In this document: piece by piece, positions 1 through 9,740 of the stretch | How positions within the stretch are numbered: the first letter of the stretch is position 1 | How the letters are laid out: the number at the start of each line of letters is the position of its first letter | From: Pomphorhynchus laevis | Taxonomy: Eukaryota; Acanthocephala; Palaeacanthocephala; Echinorhynchida; Pomphorhynchidae | NCBI GenBank assembly: GCA_012934845.2 | Contig: WNNJ02001107.1 | Coordinates: 124,001 to 188,000, forward strand | Direction of reading: 5' to 3' | Length of the DNA stretch: 64,000 bases | The notes under the pieces: generated by a model | Databases searched by the model: none | What the model saw: the letters and a program-made list of their open reading frames with translations, nothing else | Told to the model about the DNA's origin: nothing | Program-made: the position numbers and the translations under genes

Positions 1-1690
1 ATATGGATATCGTCTTTAATACTTTTAAGCGCACATACATTTATTATATGTGAAATTTTGAAGTGTGTGAAACGTAAAGCTCTTTAATATTGATCTTCGT
101 AAATACTGATCGCTTGATCGAGTTCTTTCAAGCTGGTTTTGTATATAGCATAAATTATTACATATCAAATCCAGGATATTGTTTCATTCAACCCTTTTTG
201 TTATATTAATAGAATCAGCTTATAAAGCATGTGTGTGTAAAAATATAGAAATATATAGAAATATAGAAATATAAAAAAATATATTTAATTTTTACTTATC
301 AATTGCTACACGATGTAGCAATTGATAAGTAATGCCTCTAACTTCTCATTTTAAAATTAAAAACATATATTTTCATTGTTTACTGAAACTATAATTTTAT
401 TCGATTTTAATATTAAGCGTTCTAGCCTAGATAATATGGTCATGTGTGCATTCTCTATCAACCCCTGCAATATTAAATAAAATCAGTTGTATTTTAAATG
501 AGAAAGTTAAAGAAAACTTAAATTTTATTTGCTGTCGAAGAATGCCAATTTTATGAATATAGTAGTATTAATGAATACATTAATATATTTGATGAATACA
601 TTTTATGAATATTTCAAAGAATACAGTTTTGTTAGAGGTGTAATTAGCTGTCAACAACGATTTCTTAATAAAGATTTACGTTAATCAAACGAACTGCGAT
701 TTTGTCAGCTTTCTGACCATTTCCACAAGCATAACATATCAGCAGAGCCGTATTTATGATATGTAATATGTAATCTGATGTAATGTGATTTCCTCTGATG
801 TAATGTTATATCTTATTCCAGCGTAGAATATGCAAAGGATGGTATGGATTAATCAGATTATTTTAATAAAACTACGTATTTTGTATCATAAATAAATTTA
901 AAACGGACATGTCTTAATAAAATCCGATTAATATCATATATTATATTTACTATTACAGAAAAACGATATTAAATAAATATAACATATATTTTTTTACATT
1001 TAAAATTTGAGGTCATTAGAAGGAACTGCTGTGCATGTATTTTATCAATAATTGATCAAAAATGAAAGCGATATATTAATTGGATAATTTTTATTCAAAT
1101 TATTCTTATTTACGACACAAACCATATGGTGCTATTAACTGGCAATTATATCACCTAACTGATTTTATATATTTTGTAATAAATAATGGAAATATCGTAA
1201 TCTTAAAAATATATTGGTAATTATGTTACCCAATATATTAAATATATTGCATTAAATATGTTGAACATATTGCATACCTTTATATTGAATATATTGCGTG
1301 TTATACTAAATATGCTCTAAATTTAATTATTAAAATAATCCATTTATTTTAATTTTTATAAATTTACAAGAACGATTAAAGTGTTTTTCAAAAACATCAC
1401 CTTTCATCTTCAGGAAATTACAAAATGTTTTCAAAAGAAAAATCTTTGTAATTTCAATAAAAAAATTTAAGTAAATTAAAAAAATGAATTTTCTGAAGAT
1501 GACTGCAGGAATATTGCGACTTTTTCGAAAATAATTTACTCACTTTCCAAAGCAAAAATCTCAGGGAAATTGTTAACTGATAATTCTGGAATTAAATTAA
1601 ATTTTGAATTTAAATTTTAACTCGAAATTGAATTGTATTTTACTGAAACAGCTAGGAACAATTTGCTCAGTTTTGTTCTTTTATAAATAT
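1..1690. other. AT-rich non-coding region with Penelope-like relics
   Basis: No convincing coding exon is seen. A perfect hairpin lies at 292-332 (19-bp arms, 3-base loop). Two decayed pieces resemble the tail of the Penelope-like element found elsewhere in the window: about 725-850 (order of CATAACAT, CAGCAGAGCC, TTTCCTCTG, TCTTATTC) and about 1008-1035 (GGTCATTAGAAGGAACTGCT). They are much more diverged than the copies at 2.6, 4.8, 48 and 61 kb, so they are older insertions. Confidence 0.5.
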
Positions 1691-1697
1691 CAAAACA

Positions 1698-2375
1698 TCA
1701 GGGACATCGTGTTGAACAGTGTACGCATAACCTGGCTCCGTTGGGAACTCCTAATTTTGCGAATGATGTGTTTCTAAATCGATCTAACCGACGCTCATTA
1801 TAAAATAGTTCTAGTTTAGGCACAGCAATTTTCGAGTATTTGCAGAATTCCGTCAATAGATCGATAACTCTTGGTTCATATGTGCAGTTCATTTTTAAAT
1901 GTATACAGCACGTCCCGAAGACAATCCAATGTGATCGAATGAAAAACATCCTTCGCTCTGATGGGCAATACCGGAGCTTCTCATTAGACATACATTTTGT
2001 AATTGGTGACTTAATACAACAGTTACAACAATTATCTTGGTCGTCATTGCAATCGTCATCAATCAATGCTTCACATGATGTCGGGCAAATACCGCAATCG
2101 CCCCTATTCGACGATACACAGCAGCACTCTGATTTATCCTCGTTCTCACACGATTTCAGTTGAATTCGAGAAAACTTTTCATTGAGATCATTACCGCATC
2201 CGTTATCGCAGCAGCACTCACAACAACATTCGTCGTCATCATAGTCGATGCATTCAGCAGAAGAGTTGCGAACCGTGTTGCCTCCACGCTGATGTCGCTG
2301 CAATAATTGATCATTATTATATTCGTTATGAGAACAACCACAGCAGCAACTATTTCGATCTCGATCAATACTCAT
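1698..2375 (-). CDS. Cys-rich protein with C-terminal SUMO/ubiquitin-like domain
   Basis: Single-exon reading frame of 225 aa starting at the ATG whose complement ends at 2375 and ending with TGA. Its base composition is clearly less AT-rich than its flanks, as expected for real coding DNA. Residues 1-130 are acidic and very rich in cysteine in doublets and triplets (CCCGC, CCCECCC, CCNCC), metallothionein-like in appearance. Residues about 157-222 read like a beta-grasp domain: IHLKM, then a helix LLTEFCKYSKI, then LELFYNERRL and FAKLGVPNGARLCVH, in the order and spacing of SUMO (SUMO has LKESYCQR, LRFLFEGQRI, KELGMEEEDVIEV). There is no C-terminal Gly-Gly, so it is unlikely to be a conjugated modifier. 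The family is not recognised; the fold assignment is inferred from pattern only. Confidence 0.55.
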   Translation of the reverse strand: MSIDRDRNSCCCGCSHNEYNNDQLLQRHQRGGNTVRNSSAECIDYDDDECCCECCCDNGCGNDLNEKFSRIQLKSCENEDKSECCCVSSNRGDCGICPTSCEALIDDDCNDDQDNCCNCCIKSPITKCMSNEKLRYCPSERRMFFIRSHWIVFGTCCIHLKMNCTYEPRVIDLLTEFCKYSKIAVPKLELFYNERRLDRFRNTSFAKLGVPNGARLCVHCSTRCP

Positions 2376-2640
2376 TTAAAAAGGGCATATACTTCAGTAG
2401 ATATTTAATCACATAGTATAAACTAATTAAGTTCTTTTTTACTAGTTGTAAGATACAAGCTTCCTAAAATTATGCATTAGCGCCAAATCGCATTATAATT
2501 ATATTGATTTTGACTGATTCGCAGTTTCTACTATGAACATTAACTAAAATATTAAATTTTGGAAAGATTATAAAAATATTCTTTGTAGCAATTCTCATTG
2601 TAATTTGTCTCTGATATTTTAATTTATTGCATGTCAATAA

Positions 2641-2905
2641 TTAAATCAGCTAACTGAGTCTACGTATTTAATATAATTATAAAATAAACAAAACATAATA
2701 ATGCTAAATCAAAATTTAATAATTAAATAATAAAATTAATAATTGTTTTTAGATTTTCTATAATTTAAATCAAGTTAAAATAAAAAAATTGAAATTTAAA
2801 ATAAACGTCATTTTTATGAATTGACTAATAAATAACAGACGTTGTATCATAATAAGAATTAGAGGTCATCAGGAGGAACTGCTATGCTATCAGATTTCGG
2901 CCCCT
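2641..2905 (-). mobile_element. Penelope-like element 3' tail, 5'-truncated copy
   Basis: About 265 bp nearly identical to the 3' untranslated tail of the element at 4761-7860. On the plus strand it begins AAATCAGCTAACTGAGTC and runs to CGGCCCCTAA. It joins directly to the left arm of the large inverted repeat. The element sense is minus. Confidence 0.8.
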
Positions 2906-2940
2906 AATGATTGCTAAAATGTTCATTTTAGCAATCATTA
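2905..2940. repeat. Perfect hairpin at the end of the left inverted arm
   Basis: Arms 2905-2920 and 2925-2940 (16 bp, 4-base loop) are exactly complementary. The right half is the true end of the 545-bp arm; the left half is an extra inverted copy of its last bases, as a snap-back copying event would leave. Confidence 0.85.
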
Positions 2941-3463
2941 GACTTGTTACCTGTTTTACACTGACGATTTATGATCACATAATTCAGTTTATATTATATA
3001 CTTGTGATGTATTGATTCATGACATTTATATTATCATTTTTGTTAATATATTTCAATTTCTATCTGTTGCCCCGTTCATGCGCGCGTTTCCTTCTAGTTA
3101 CCAATCGAATCGCTTTTAGTAATGACTGTTGATTTGAAATCAACATTCAAGTTGATTTGAAAGTTGATTAAATTAATTTGAAAGGTAAGACATGGGGTCA
3201 TAGGTAAAGTTTCGTTTTGAGAAGACAATATATCTTAACTTAAAGCACTAACAAAATTTGTGTATATTACCGTATAATTGTAATAAGAACTGCTAAATTG
3301 TCAATTCGGCTTCTGTTCATGCACTTATTAGTGCAGCGATCCCGATAGCGAAGCAAATAGTAATGCGTTATTTGGTTAATTGATAATTAAGTTGCAGAGG
3401 TAATACGATGGGTCATTACTAATTTATAAAGAAATGACGCATGACTAGCACACAATATGATCG
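2919..3463 (+). repeat. Left arm of a ~545-bp inverted repeat
   Basis: Matches the reverse complement of 7949-8496 at roughly 95% by eye, from ATGTTCATTTTAGC to CACAATATGATCG. A spurious 70-aa reading frame is present in both arms. The arms enclose the four-TM gene and the Penelope-like element. They could be terminal repeats of a composite element, or two opposed copies of a 5' leader of the Penelope-like element. Confidence 0.8.
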
Positions 3464-3584
3464 AATATGATCCAATCGAATCGAGCTTAGTAATAACTAC
3501 TAAAATTTATAAAATAGATACAACGCATTAATATCACATAAGAAAAATCTTTATTAATCAAATAAACTTTTCGTACTATTGTTT

Positions 3585-4028
3585 CTAAAACATTGAATAT
3601 TTGCGAGAATAATTAATTTCCTCGACTGAATAATATATTGATGTGATTTGTAAAAATGTGTCCACCATATACACTGTAAGATGTATCCATCCTTCTAATA
3701 ATGAGCATTTTTCCCATAATATATTTATAGCGGTAAGCATAATCGCTCCTATAGGAATCAGAATATTAATGACTCTTAATACAATATAGATATATAATAA
3801 AATTTTCAATGGTGCTTTTCTTGATCTAAAGGCAACCAATATTCCTATATTTGAAGTCAGTACATAAATTATTCCAAAGCACAGGTAAATGGCAAAGTAT
3901 ATGTGCAATTCTAGTTTGAACAGGAAAACGCTAAACACGCATATTGATATCCCAAATAGCAGAAGTATAATATTTATTACAAAAAACGAGCCAGACCAAC
4001 TCTTATGATCAATTTTCAACTTTTCCAT
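3585..4028 (-). CDS. Small four-transmembrane protein
   Basis: Single-exon frame of 147 aa starting MEKLKIDHKSW. Four hydrophobic segments can be seen: residues about 14-35, 43-66, 75-100 and 113-135, separated by short polar loops (the basic RSRKAPLK between TM2 and TM3). This is a MARVEL/tetraspan-like layout common among short insect membrane proteins, but it lacks the tetraspanin CCG motif, so it is not a classical tetraspanin. The N-terminus and C-terminus (EEINYSRKYSMF) would both be cytoplasmic. It lies between the arms of the large inverted repeat and beside the Penelope-like element, so it may be a host gene caught between insertions. No family name can be given. Confidence 0.55.
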   Translation of the reverse strand: MEKLKIDHKSWSGSFFVINIILLLFGISICVFSVFLFKLELHIYFAIYLCFGIIYVLTSNIGILVAFRSRKAPLKILLYIYIVLRVINILIPIGAIMLTAINILWEKCSLLEGWIHLTVYMVDTFLQITSIYYSVEEINYSRKYSMF

Positions 4029-4760
4029 AATTTCGGTTACTTAATTTTCAAACAAAAGTATATATATCGATACTTGTTTTGAGTATATAGTAAATACAAG
4101 GATTTTGCTGGCAGCATTCACTTCTCTTATATGAAAATATATTCTGTCGATAATAATCTAAACCACGATTTAATTAATGTTTTCAACGTTCATTCTTCTG
4201 CTACAACAGAATATACAGACGTATGTGAGCTTTGCTGACAACTTTTTACAAAACGTAAAAAATAATAAACGATAGGAGTTTTGATAACTCCAAGAAACAT
4301 GTTGTTTGTCACATTATTTTATAAGTTTACGTGATACATTGCTGTATATGGATCTATCGTCTTACATTAAAATATGTGTCTAATTGACATACGAGAAGCA
4401 AATTTGTAGTGAAAATGATTCTTTTATGTATCGTTGCATCCTTTTATTTTTAACATTAATATCGACTTTTACGCAGAGAAAACATATGGATATATTCACT
4501 GATCGATAATGATAGACTTCACAATTCTTTGAAAATAAAATATCATTGAAAAAATTACAATCAATGCAATGTAAATTGAGAAAAATAATAATATTTTATA
4601 AAACTACGGAAGAATTGTAAATACAAAGTTATATTTATCATTTAAGTTCCTGTGTACTAATCAATTCTTGAATTTAATTCATAATGAAAGGTTATGATAA
4701 ATTAGTAAAATTGTTTTTTTTAAGTTAAAAGTTATTTAATTCTTATAAAGACATTAATAA
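4029..4760. other. AT-rich spacer between four-TM gene and Penelope-like tail
   Basis: No coding exon or recognisable repeat is seen. It would contain the promoter of the minus-strand four-TM gene. Confidence 0.4.
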
Positions 4761-5143
4761 ATTAAATCAGCTAACTGAGTCTACGTATTGTTATATAATT
4801 ATAAAATAAACAAAACATAATAATGCTAAATCAAAATTTAATAATTAAATAATAAAATTAATAATTGTTTTTAGATTTTCTATAATTTAAATCAAGTTAA
4901 AATAAAAAATAAAAAATAAAAAATAAAGAATAAAATTTAAAATAAACGTCATTTTTATGAATTGACTAATAAATAACAGACGTTGTATCAGAATAAGAAT
5001 TAGAGGTCATCAGGAGGAACTGCTATGCTATCAGGTTTCGGCCCCTAACTCCTCTACCCAACATAGCAGCGGGGCCAAATACATGCTAATGATGTATTTC
5101 CTCTGAAATAACTATCTAGTATCTTATTCTAATGCAAAGTATA
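4761..5143 (-). repeat. 3' tail of the Penelope-like element with nested pairing motifs
   Basis: This is the most copied part of the element. On the element's sense strand it holds GGCCCC, CTGCTATG, GGGGCC, CATAGCAG in that order, giving two interleaved (pseudoknot-type) pairings. They are followed by GAAAC and, about 22 bases on, CTGATGA, the two hammerhead core strings. The extreme 3' end is always GACTCAGTTAGCTGATTT. Confidence 0.65.
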
Positions 5144-5350
5144 TTATTTATTATCCATCCATAAAAATTTGCCACTTAAGAGTTTAAATTTATTCTTTAT
5201 ATTATTGTGTTGATTTATATATTTTACTATTTTCTGCTTGATGTTATTTTTATAGTAACCTAGTTTAAAATATGTATCTATTAAATTATTTAAATGATTT
5301 TGAAGAAAACCAATATCATTACATATTGTTGCAATTCTTAAAATTATCAT
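5144..5350 (-). pseudogene. Penelope-like RT thumb / C-terminus
   Basis: 68 aa ending KFKLLSGKFLWMDNK then stop. Reads as the end of the RT (GFLQNHLNNLIDTYFKLGYY) and is followed directly by the non-coding tail. No GIY-YIG follows, which supports the permuted domain order. Confidence 0.65.
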
Positions 5351-6146
5351 TATTTAATGTATTATATTTTATATTATATGGTATGCATGAATGCTCATGC
5401 AAAAATATGTTTCTTGTAAATTTAAATATGTCATCTTTACGATATAAATTAATAGTAGTTTTAGTTAATGTTAATTTAATGTTCATATCTAGATATACAC
5501 CTTCTTTATCATTAATATTGGTTTTGTTAAGAATAAGGCTTTCTGGATAAATGTGCTCACTAATTGAATAAAAATTATTAGAATTAAATACACATATATC
5601 ATCAATGTATCGAAACATATATTTCATATATTTATATTGTTTAGATTTAGTTTTTACACAGTTATGAACAAATTCATATTCTATAAAGCTTAAAAACAAG
5701 TCAGCTATAATTGGGCTACTATTACCACCCATTGGAACACCTTTTACTTGTCTAAATATAGATGTCCCTACTTTTAAATAATTTTGATTTATCAAAATAT
5801 TTAAGGATTCTATTAATTCAATTTTATCCATATATTTATATTTATTTGATGGTTTAATTTTTGTTAGATAGGCGTTATAATTATTATAACATATATATGT
5901 ATATCTTTTTCCGAATATAAGGTTAATTAATTTTACTAACGCTTCTTTAATATCTACTAAATCTAGATTTGTATAAAGCGTACTAAAATCGTATGTATTT
6001 ATATTTTGAAAATTTATTCCTTTTGTCTGTTCTAAAAATTCTTTTGTAGAATTAATACTGAAATAGTGTTTTATACCAGTATTAATTTCGATTACCTTGC
6101 AATATTTTTTAAAATGTGCTTTAATTACTTTAAGTATTTTATTCAT
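5319..6146 (-). pseudogene. Penelope-like reverse transcriptase, palm domain
   Basis: 275 aa carrying RT motifs: A at YDFSTLYTNLDL, B at GVPMGGNSSPIIADL, C at FRYIDDICVF (catalytic YIDD) and the following VYLDMNIKL strand. The wording of the motifs is that of Penelope-like RTs rather than LINE or LTR RTs. It would copy element RNA at an endonuclease nick (target-primed). It belongs with the frames at 6184-7239 and 5144-5350. Confidence 0.8.
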
Positions 6147-6183
6147 ATAGACAGAAAGTGGTTTTAATGTACATTTAAACGCA

Positions 6184-7239
6184 CTACATATGAACCTTAG
6201 GTTTTATTGGATTTTTATGTAATTTTGGATTCCAATATAATATAGGTATAGTTTTATTATCTAATTCAACCTTTATACCCTTTTTATCCATTATAGAACT
6301 GTGACTTGTAATAATTGTTTCTAACCTCAACTCACTACGTTCATATGTTGGATTTACATTTAAATCATTAGAATTAACCTCTTTCATTAGTATATCATAA
6401 TAAAGCTTTTTGCATATGAAGACAAAGTTATTACTAGCTTTATCAATAGTTGTTATTATATAGTTATCCTTTAATTTAGTAAGTTCTTTATACATATCTT
6501 TATTAATTTTATCTTTCCTTTTATAATTGTTTGTTATTTTCATTTTATTTTTAATTTTATCAAATATATAATCTTTCCAAATGTTTATCTTAGATATATT
6601 CGAGCTTTCACTATTAATCAGCTTACTAAAGTAATCATTTAAGTTATTATATAACGAACTGTAAATTTTATTTTTGTCGTTGTTGTTATTTAATCTATAT
6701 TTATACCCTTTTGATAGCAGCTTTCTTAATTCACAATTTTTAATTAATTCTAGATTATGGGTACATATATGTTTATTTATTTTATCAAAACTAAGACTTT
6801 TACAATTGCATTCTGTTTCCATTATGTTTCTAATATTATCGTTACATATTGATTTTAATTCTTTATTATAATTACAAATTTTTCGTCCTAATGGTGGTAG
6901 GAGTTTATACCTTATTTTAGGAATATATTTACTTAAATCTGACCCTATTATTTCTTTACTTTTAGAATTATTTAAAAGTCCGGCTATATTTATGTTATCT
7001 ATACATTTATTAATGAAGTTTATGGTTAATGTATATTTTCTATTGTTATTATTAACATTTATTGTACGATTATAGTATTTTGTATTACAATAACTGTCTA
7101 TTATACAACTTAGCCTATCATAGTCGTTAATTAATTTTTGATTTATTGAACATATGATATCTTTAGAAAAACTTCTTATATTTACATAAAGATCTTTTAG
7201 CCTTTTATCACTTAAAAGTTGTTTTAACATTTCTAACAT
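6184..7239 (-). pseudogene. Penelope-like RT N-terminal extension and fingers
   Basis: 351 aa. The N-terminal part is Asn/Lys-rich. The C-terminal part holds NYIITTIDKASNNFVFICKK and YWNPKLHKNPIKPK, the RT1/RT2 fingers motifs typical of Penelope-like elements. It sits between the GIY-YIG frame and the palm frame. Confidence 0.75.
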
Positions 7240-7414
7240 ATCGTTTTTTTAACATATCGTTTTTAATATTTTTAACTCTATTTTTCCTATTCCTTTTATC
7301 ACCATGACTTCTTGGTTTGCGTTTAACCGGATTATTATAATATAGTTGTTTATTATGTATTATACTACTTCTGCCAATTTCTTGTACCACGTCATCCAAT
7401 CCTAATGGGTGCAT
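7208..7414 (-). pseudogene. Linker between GIY-YIG and RT of the Penelope-like element
   Basis: 68-aa basic frame beginning MHPLGLDDVVQEIG. The preceding bases encode EDFWIKTLNS, so the string W..L...P.GL.D that closes GIY-YIG domains of Penelope-like elements is present. Basic KR-rich tail (KRKPRSHGDKRNRKNR). Continuous in direction with the domains on both sides. Confidence 0.6.
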
Positions 7415-7459
7415 GGAATTAAGCGTTTTAATCCAAAAATCTTCTTTTTCTAATAGTTT

Positions 7460-7795
7460 TTAATTTAATATTGAAATGTTTTCTTCGATAATATGTTCTA
7501 AAATAAATAATTTACAGTTTTTAATATCATGTCCTATTAATCTCATATGTTTATGAAATATAGTTTGACTATTATGCTGTATATTATATATGTGTTGCCT
7601 AAACCTAGTTTTTAACATTTGATATGTTTTTCCTATATATTGCAATCCACATGTGCATTGTATAAGATACACTACACCTGCGGTATTGCAGTTACAATTA
7701 TTATTAATATTTAATGAAAAACATTTGTTTGTCGTATTACTTAAGATACAATTATTATTTATAAAGCTTAAAAGACCAAGAATCCTTAAATGCAT
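7460..7795 (-). pseudogene. GIY-YIG endonuclease domain of the Penelope-like element
   Basis: 111 aa. The core GVVYLIQCTCGLQYIGKT contains the GIY (VVY) and YIG strands, followed by LKTRFRQHI with the catalytic Arg, and FILEHI supplying a Glu further on. The paired Cys (CNCNTAG, CTCG) is the form seen in Penelope-like elements. It would nick target DNA. Its position 5' of the RT is the notable point. Confidence 0.8.
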
Positions 7796-7948
7796 AAATT
7801 GATATCAGATTTTTAAGTGTAAATTTAAAATGCTAATTTTGTAAAGGATAATACAATTTGTGTAACATTGAGTATTATTCTGATAGTCATATTATTTAGA
7901 TTATGTGCGTAATTAATATGTATTTAGGGCATTTAAGCTATGACTGAT

Positions 7949-8496
7949 GCGATCATATTGTGTACTAGTCATGTGTCATTTCTTTATAAATTAGTAATGA
8001 CCCATCGTATTACCTCTGCAACTTAATTATCATTTAACCAAATAACGCATTACTATTTGCTTCGCTATCTGGATCGCTGCACTAATAAGTGCATGAACAG
8101 AAGCCGAATTGACAATTTAGCAGTTCTTATTACAATTATACGGTAATATACACAAATTTTGTTAGTGCTTTAAGTTAAGATATATTGTCTTCTCAAAACG
8201 AAACTTTACCTATGACCCCATGTCTTACCTTTCAAATTAATTTAATCAACTTTCAAATCGACTTGACTGTTGATTTCAAGTCAACAGTCATTACTAAAAG
8301 CGATTCGATTGGTAGCTAGAAGGAAACGCGCGCATGAACGGGGCAACATATAGTAATTGAAATATATTAACAAAAATGATAATATAAATGTCATGAATCA
8401 ATACATCACAAGTATATAATATAAACTGAATTATGTGATCATAAATCGTCAGTGTAAAACAGGTAATGAGTCTAATGATTGCTAAAATGAACATTA
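7949..8496 (-). repeat. Right arm of the ~545-bp inverted repeat
   Basis: Reverse complement of 2919-3463. It begins about 90-150 bp beyond the 5' end of the Penelope-like coding part, so it might be part of that element's 5' leader. Confidence 0.8.
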
Positions 8497-9337
8497 TTAA
8501 CACGCAATAAATTAAAATTAAAATATTAGAAAGAAATTACAATGAGAATAGCAACGACGCAGGTTTGCATGTTATTAAAATTGGACGAACTAATCAAGCG
8601 CGTTTTAAAATGGAGTGCAACGAGCCCTGCGTTTTGGTAAGAAATTTCAGATGCAAATCAAATGTTTTTGATGCAAATTAAAAAAATTGATTTGTAATTT
8701 TTAAAGTTAGCTTTACCTAGGAACGCATTAGCTTATTCATTTAAAATATATTAACCTTATCAATTTACAATTAGGACATTAATATGTTCTGACAACAAAC
8801 TAGATCATGATACGTTAGTTGCTTGTATTCAACCGGTTGCTAACCTAGGAACACAAGTAATCACATATTGTTGTAAAGGCTATGTAAATCTTAGCAATTA
8901 CCTTATATGTACAGGCGAAACACTAAATCAGTAAATTCTACAAATTGTTATATGCTGATAAGACTCAAAAATTTCAAAAATAAAAAAAATTATTTCCAAT
9001 TTTGTTATTAATTTAAGAGGTTTTTGTATTTCTTTATACTAAAGAATATTCGAAACTCAGTTTTTGCCGTCAGCTATGATAAAGATTTATTTAACTTTTA
9101 TGTTTTATTTACTTTTAGCTTTTAACTATCAGAATCTACACTCAATGTAAATTTATTAGTTTAAAATCTGAAAAGCATTTGCAGAATCAATTTCAATTTA
9201 TTTTGCTTGTTTTCGTTTTGACTGTAAATTTTAGTGAATATATATAATATATAATTATAATATATAATTTTTATTATTATATTATAATAATATAATATAT
9301 AATTTTTATATATATATATATGCTTGATAGACTTGAT
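8497..9337. other. AT-rich non-coding DNA
   Basis: No gene recognised. A short open stretch at 8542-8637 (starts MRIATTQVCMLLKLDEL, followed by a donor-like GTAAGA) could be an exon but has no family match by eye. An (AT)-rich low-complexity tract lies at 9237-9320. Confidence 0.35.
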
Positions 9338-9529
9338 ATTCCAGTCTATCAAGCAACACCATTTAGTATAAATGCCGTATTTCGTAAGAAATCCTGGACC
9401 GTTGTTTATTCAGCACATATGTGCACTATTATATATATAATAGTAGTGCACGGATTGCTGAGTAGACAACGGTCCAGGATTTCCTACGAAATACGGCATT
9501 TATACTAAATGGTGTTGCTTGATAGACTG
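9338..9529. repeat. Large palindrome, ~80-90-bp arms
   Basis: The sequence from CCAGTCTATCAAGCAACACC runs to a centre near 9435 and returns as its complement ending GGTGTTGCTTGATAGACTGG. The arms are nearly perfect apart from a few substitutions. The right arm continues into a diverged copy (9529-9660) of the short repeat also present at 14.4 kb, so this is a fold-back copy of that family's 3' part. Confidence 0.85.
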
Positions 9530-9722
9530 GACTTCGATTCACGACTTTCAGTCACCATGTCACTTCTAGACGACCAATGAGTACCCGGCAACACTCATCA
9601 GTAGAATGAAGTAATCACCGGCCAGTCAGTACTTGGTAGTACTCACTTGGTAGTACTAACATGGTAGCATGGGCATAGCCTCTTTAAACTTACTATGTGC
9701 TTGCCGGACCATCCTAATTTTA
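9529..9722 (-). repeat. Short interspersed repeat copy plus inverted piece of the 360-bp unit
   Basis: 9529-9650 aligns with the 14.4-kb repeats (GGACTTCGAT...CAGTCACC...AGACGACC...CATCAGTAGAATGAAGT). 9658-9722 is the reverse complement of the start of the 360-bp tandem unit (CTACCATG...GGCATAGCCTCTTTAAAC). Confidence 0.6.
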
Positions 9723-9740
9723 TTCGACAGATAGTTAGTT

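Larger units (their letters stand above)
4761..7860 (-). mobile_element. Penelope-like retroelement with N-terminal GIY-YIG (Naiad-like), nearly full length
   Basis: On the minus strand the order is GIY-YIG endonuclease (7795-7460), linker, RT fingers/palm (7239-5319), thumb (5350-5144), then a ~380-bp 3' tail (5143-4761). Classical Penelope elements carry GIY-YIG after the RT; here nothing like it follows the RT, and it sits upstream in the same orientation with no terminal repeat between. That is the permuted order described for Chlamys/Naiad Penelope-like elements. The reading frame is interrupted a few times, so this copy looks decayed but young. Tail copies occur at 2641, 47433, 48026, 54428, 61480 and, diverged, at 58977 and 63845. 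Confidence 0.8.

Noticed and set aside
2907-3119. 70-aa frame, repeated at 8294-8503, as a gene pair
   Set aside because: Both lie in the arms of the inverted repeat and match only because the DNA is duplicated; the protein is low-complexity hydrophobic with no domain.
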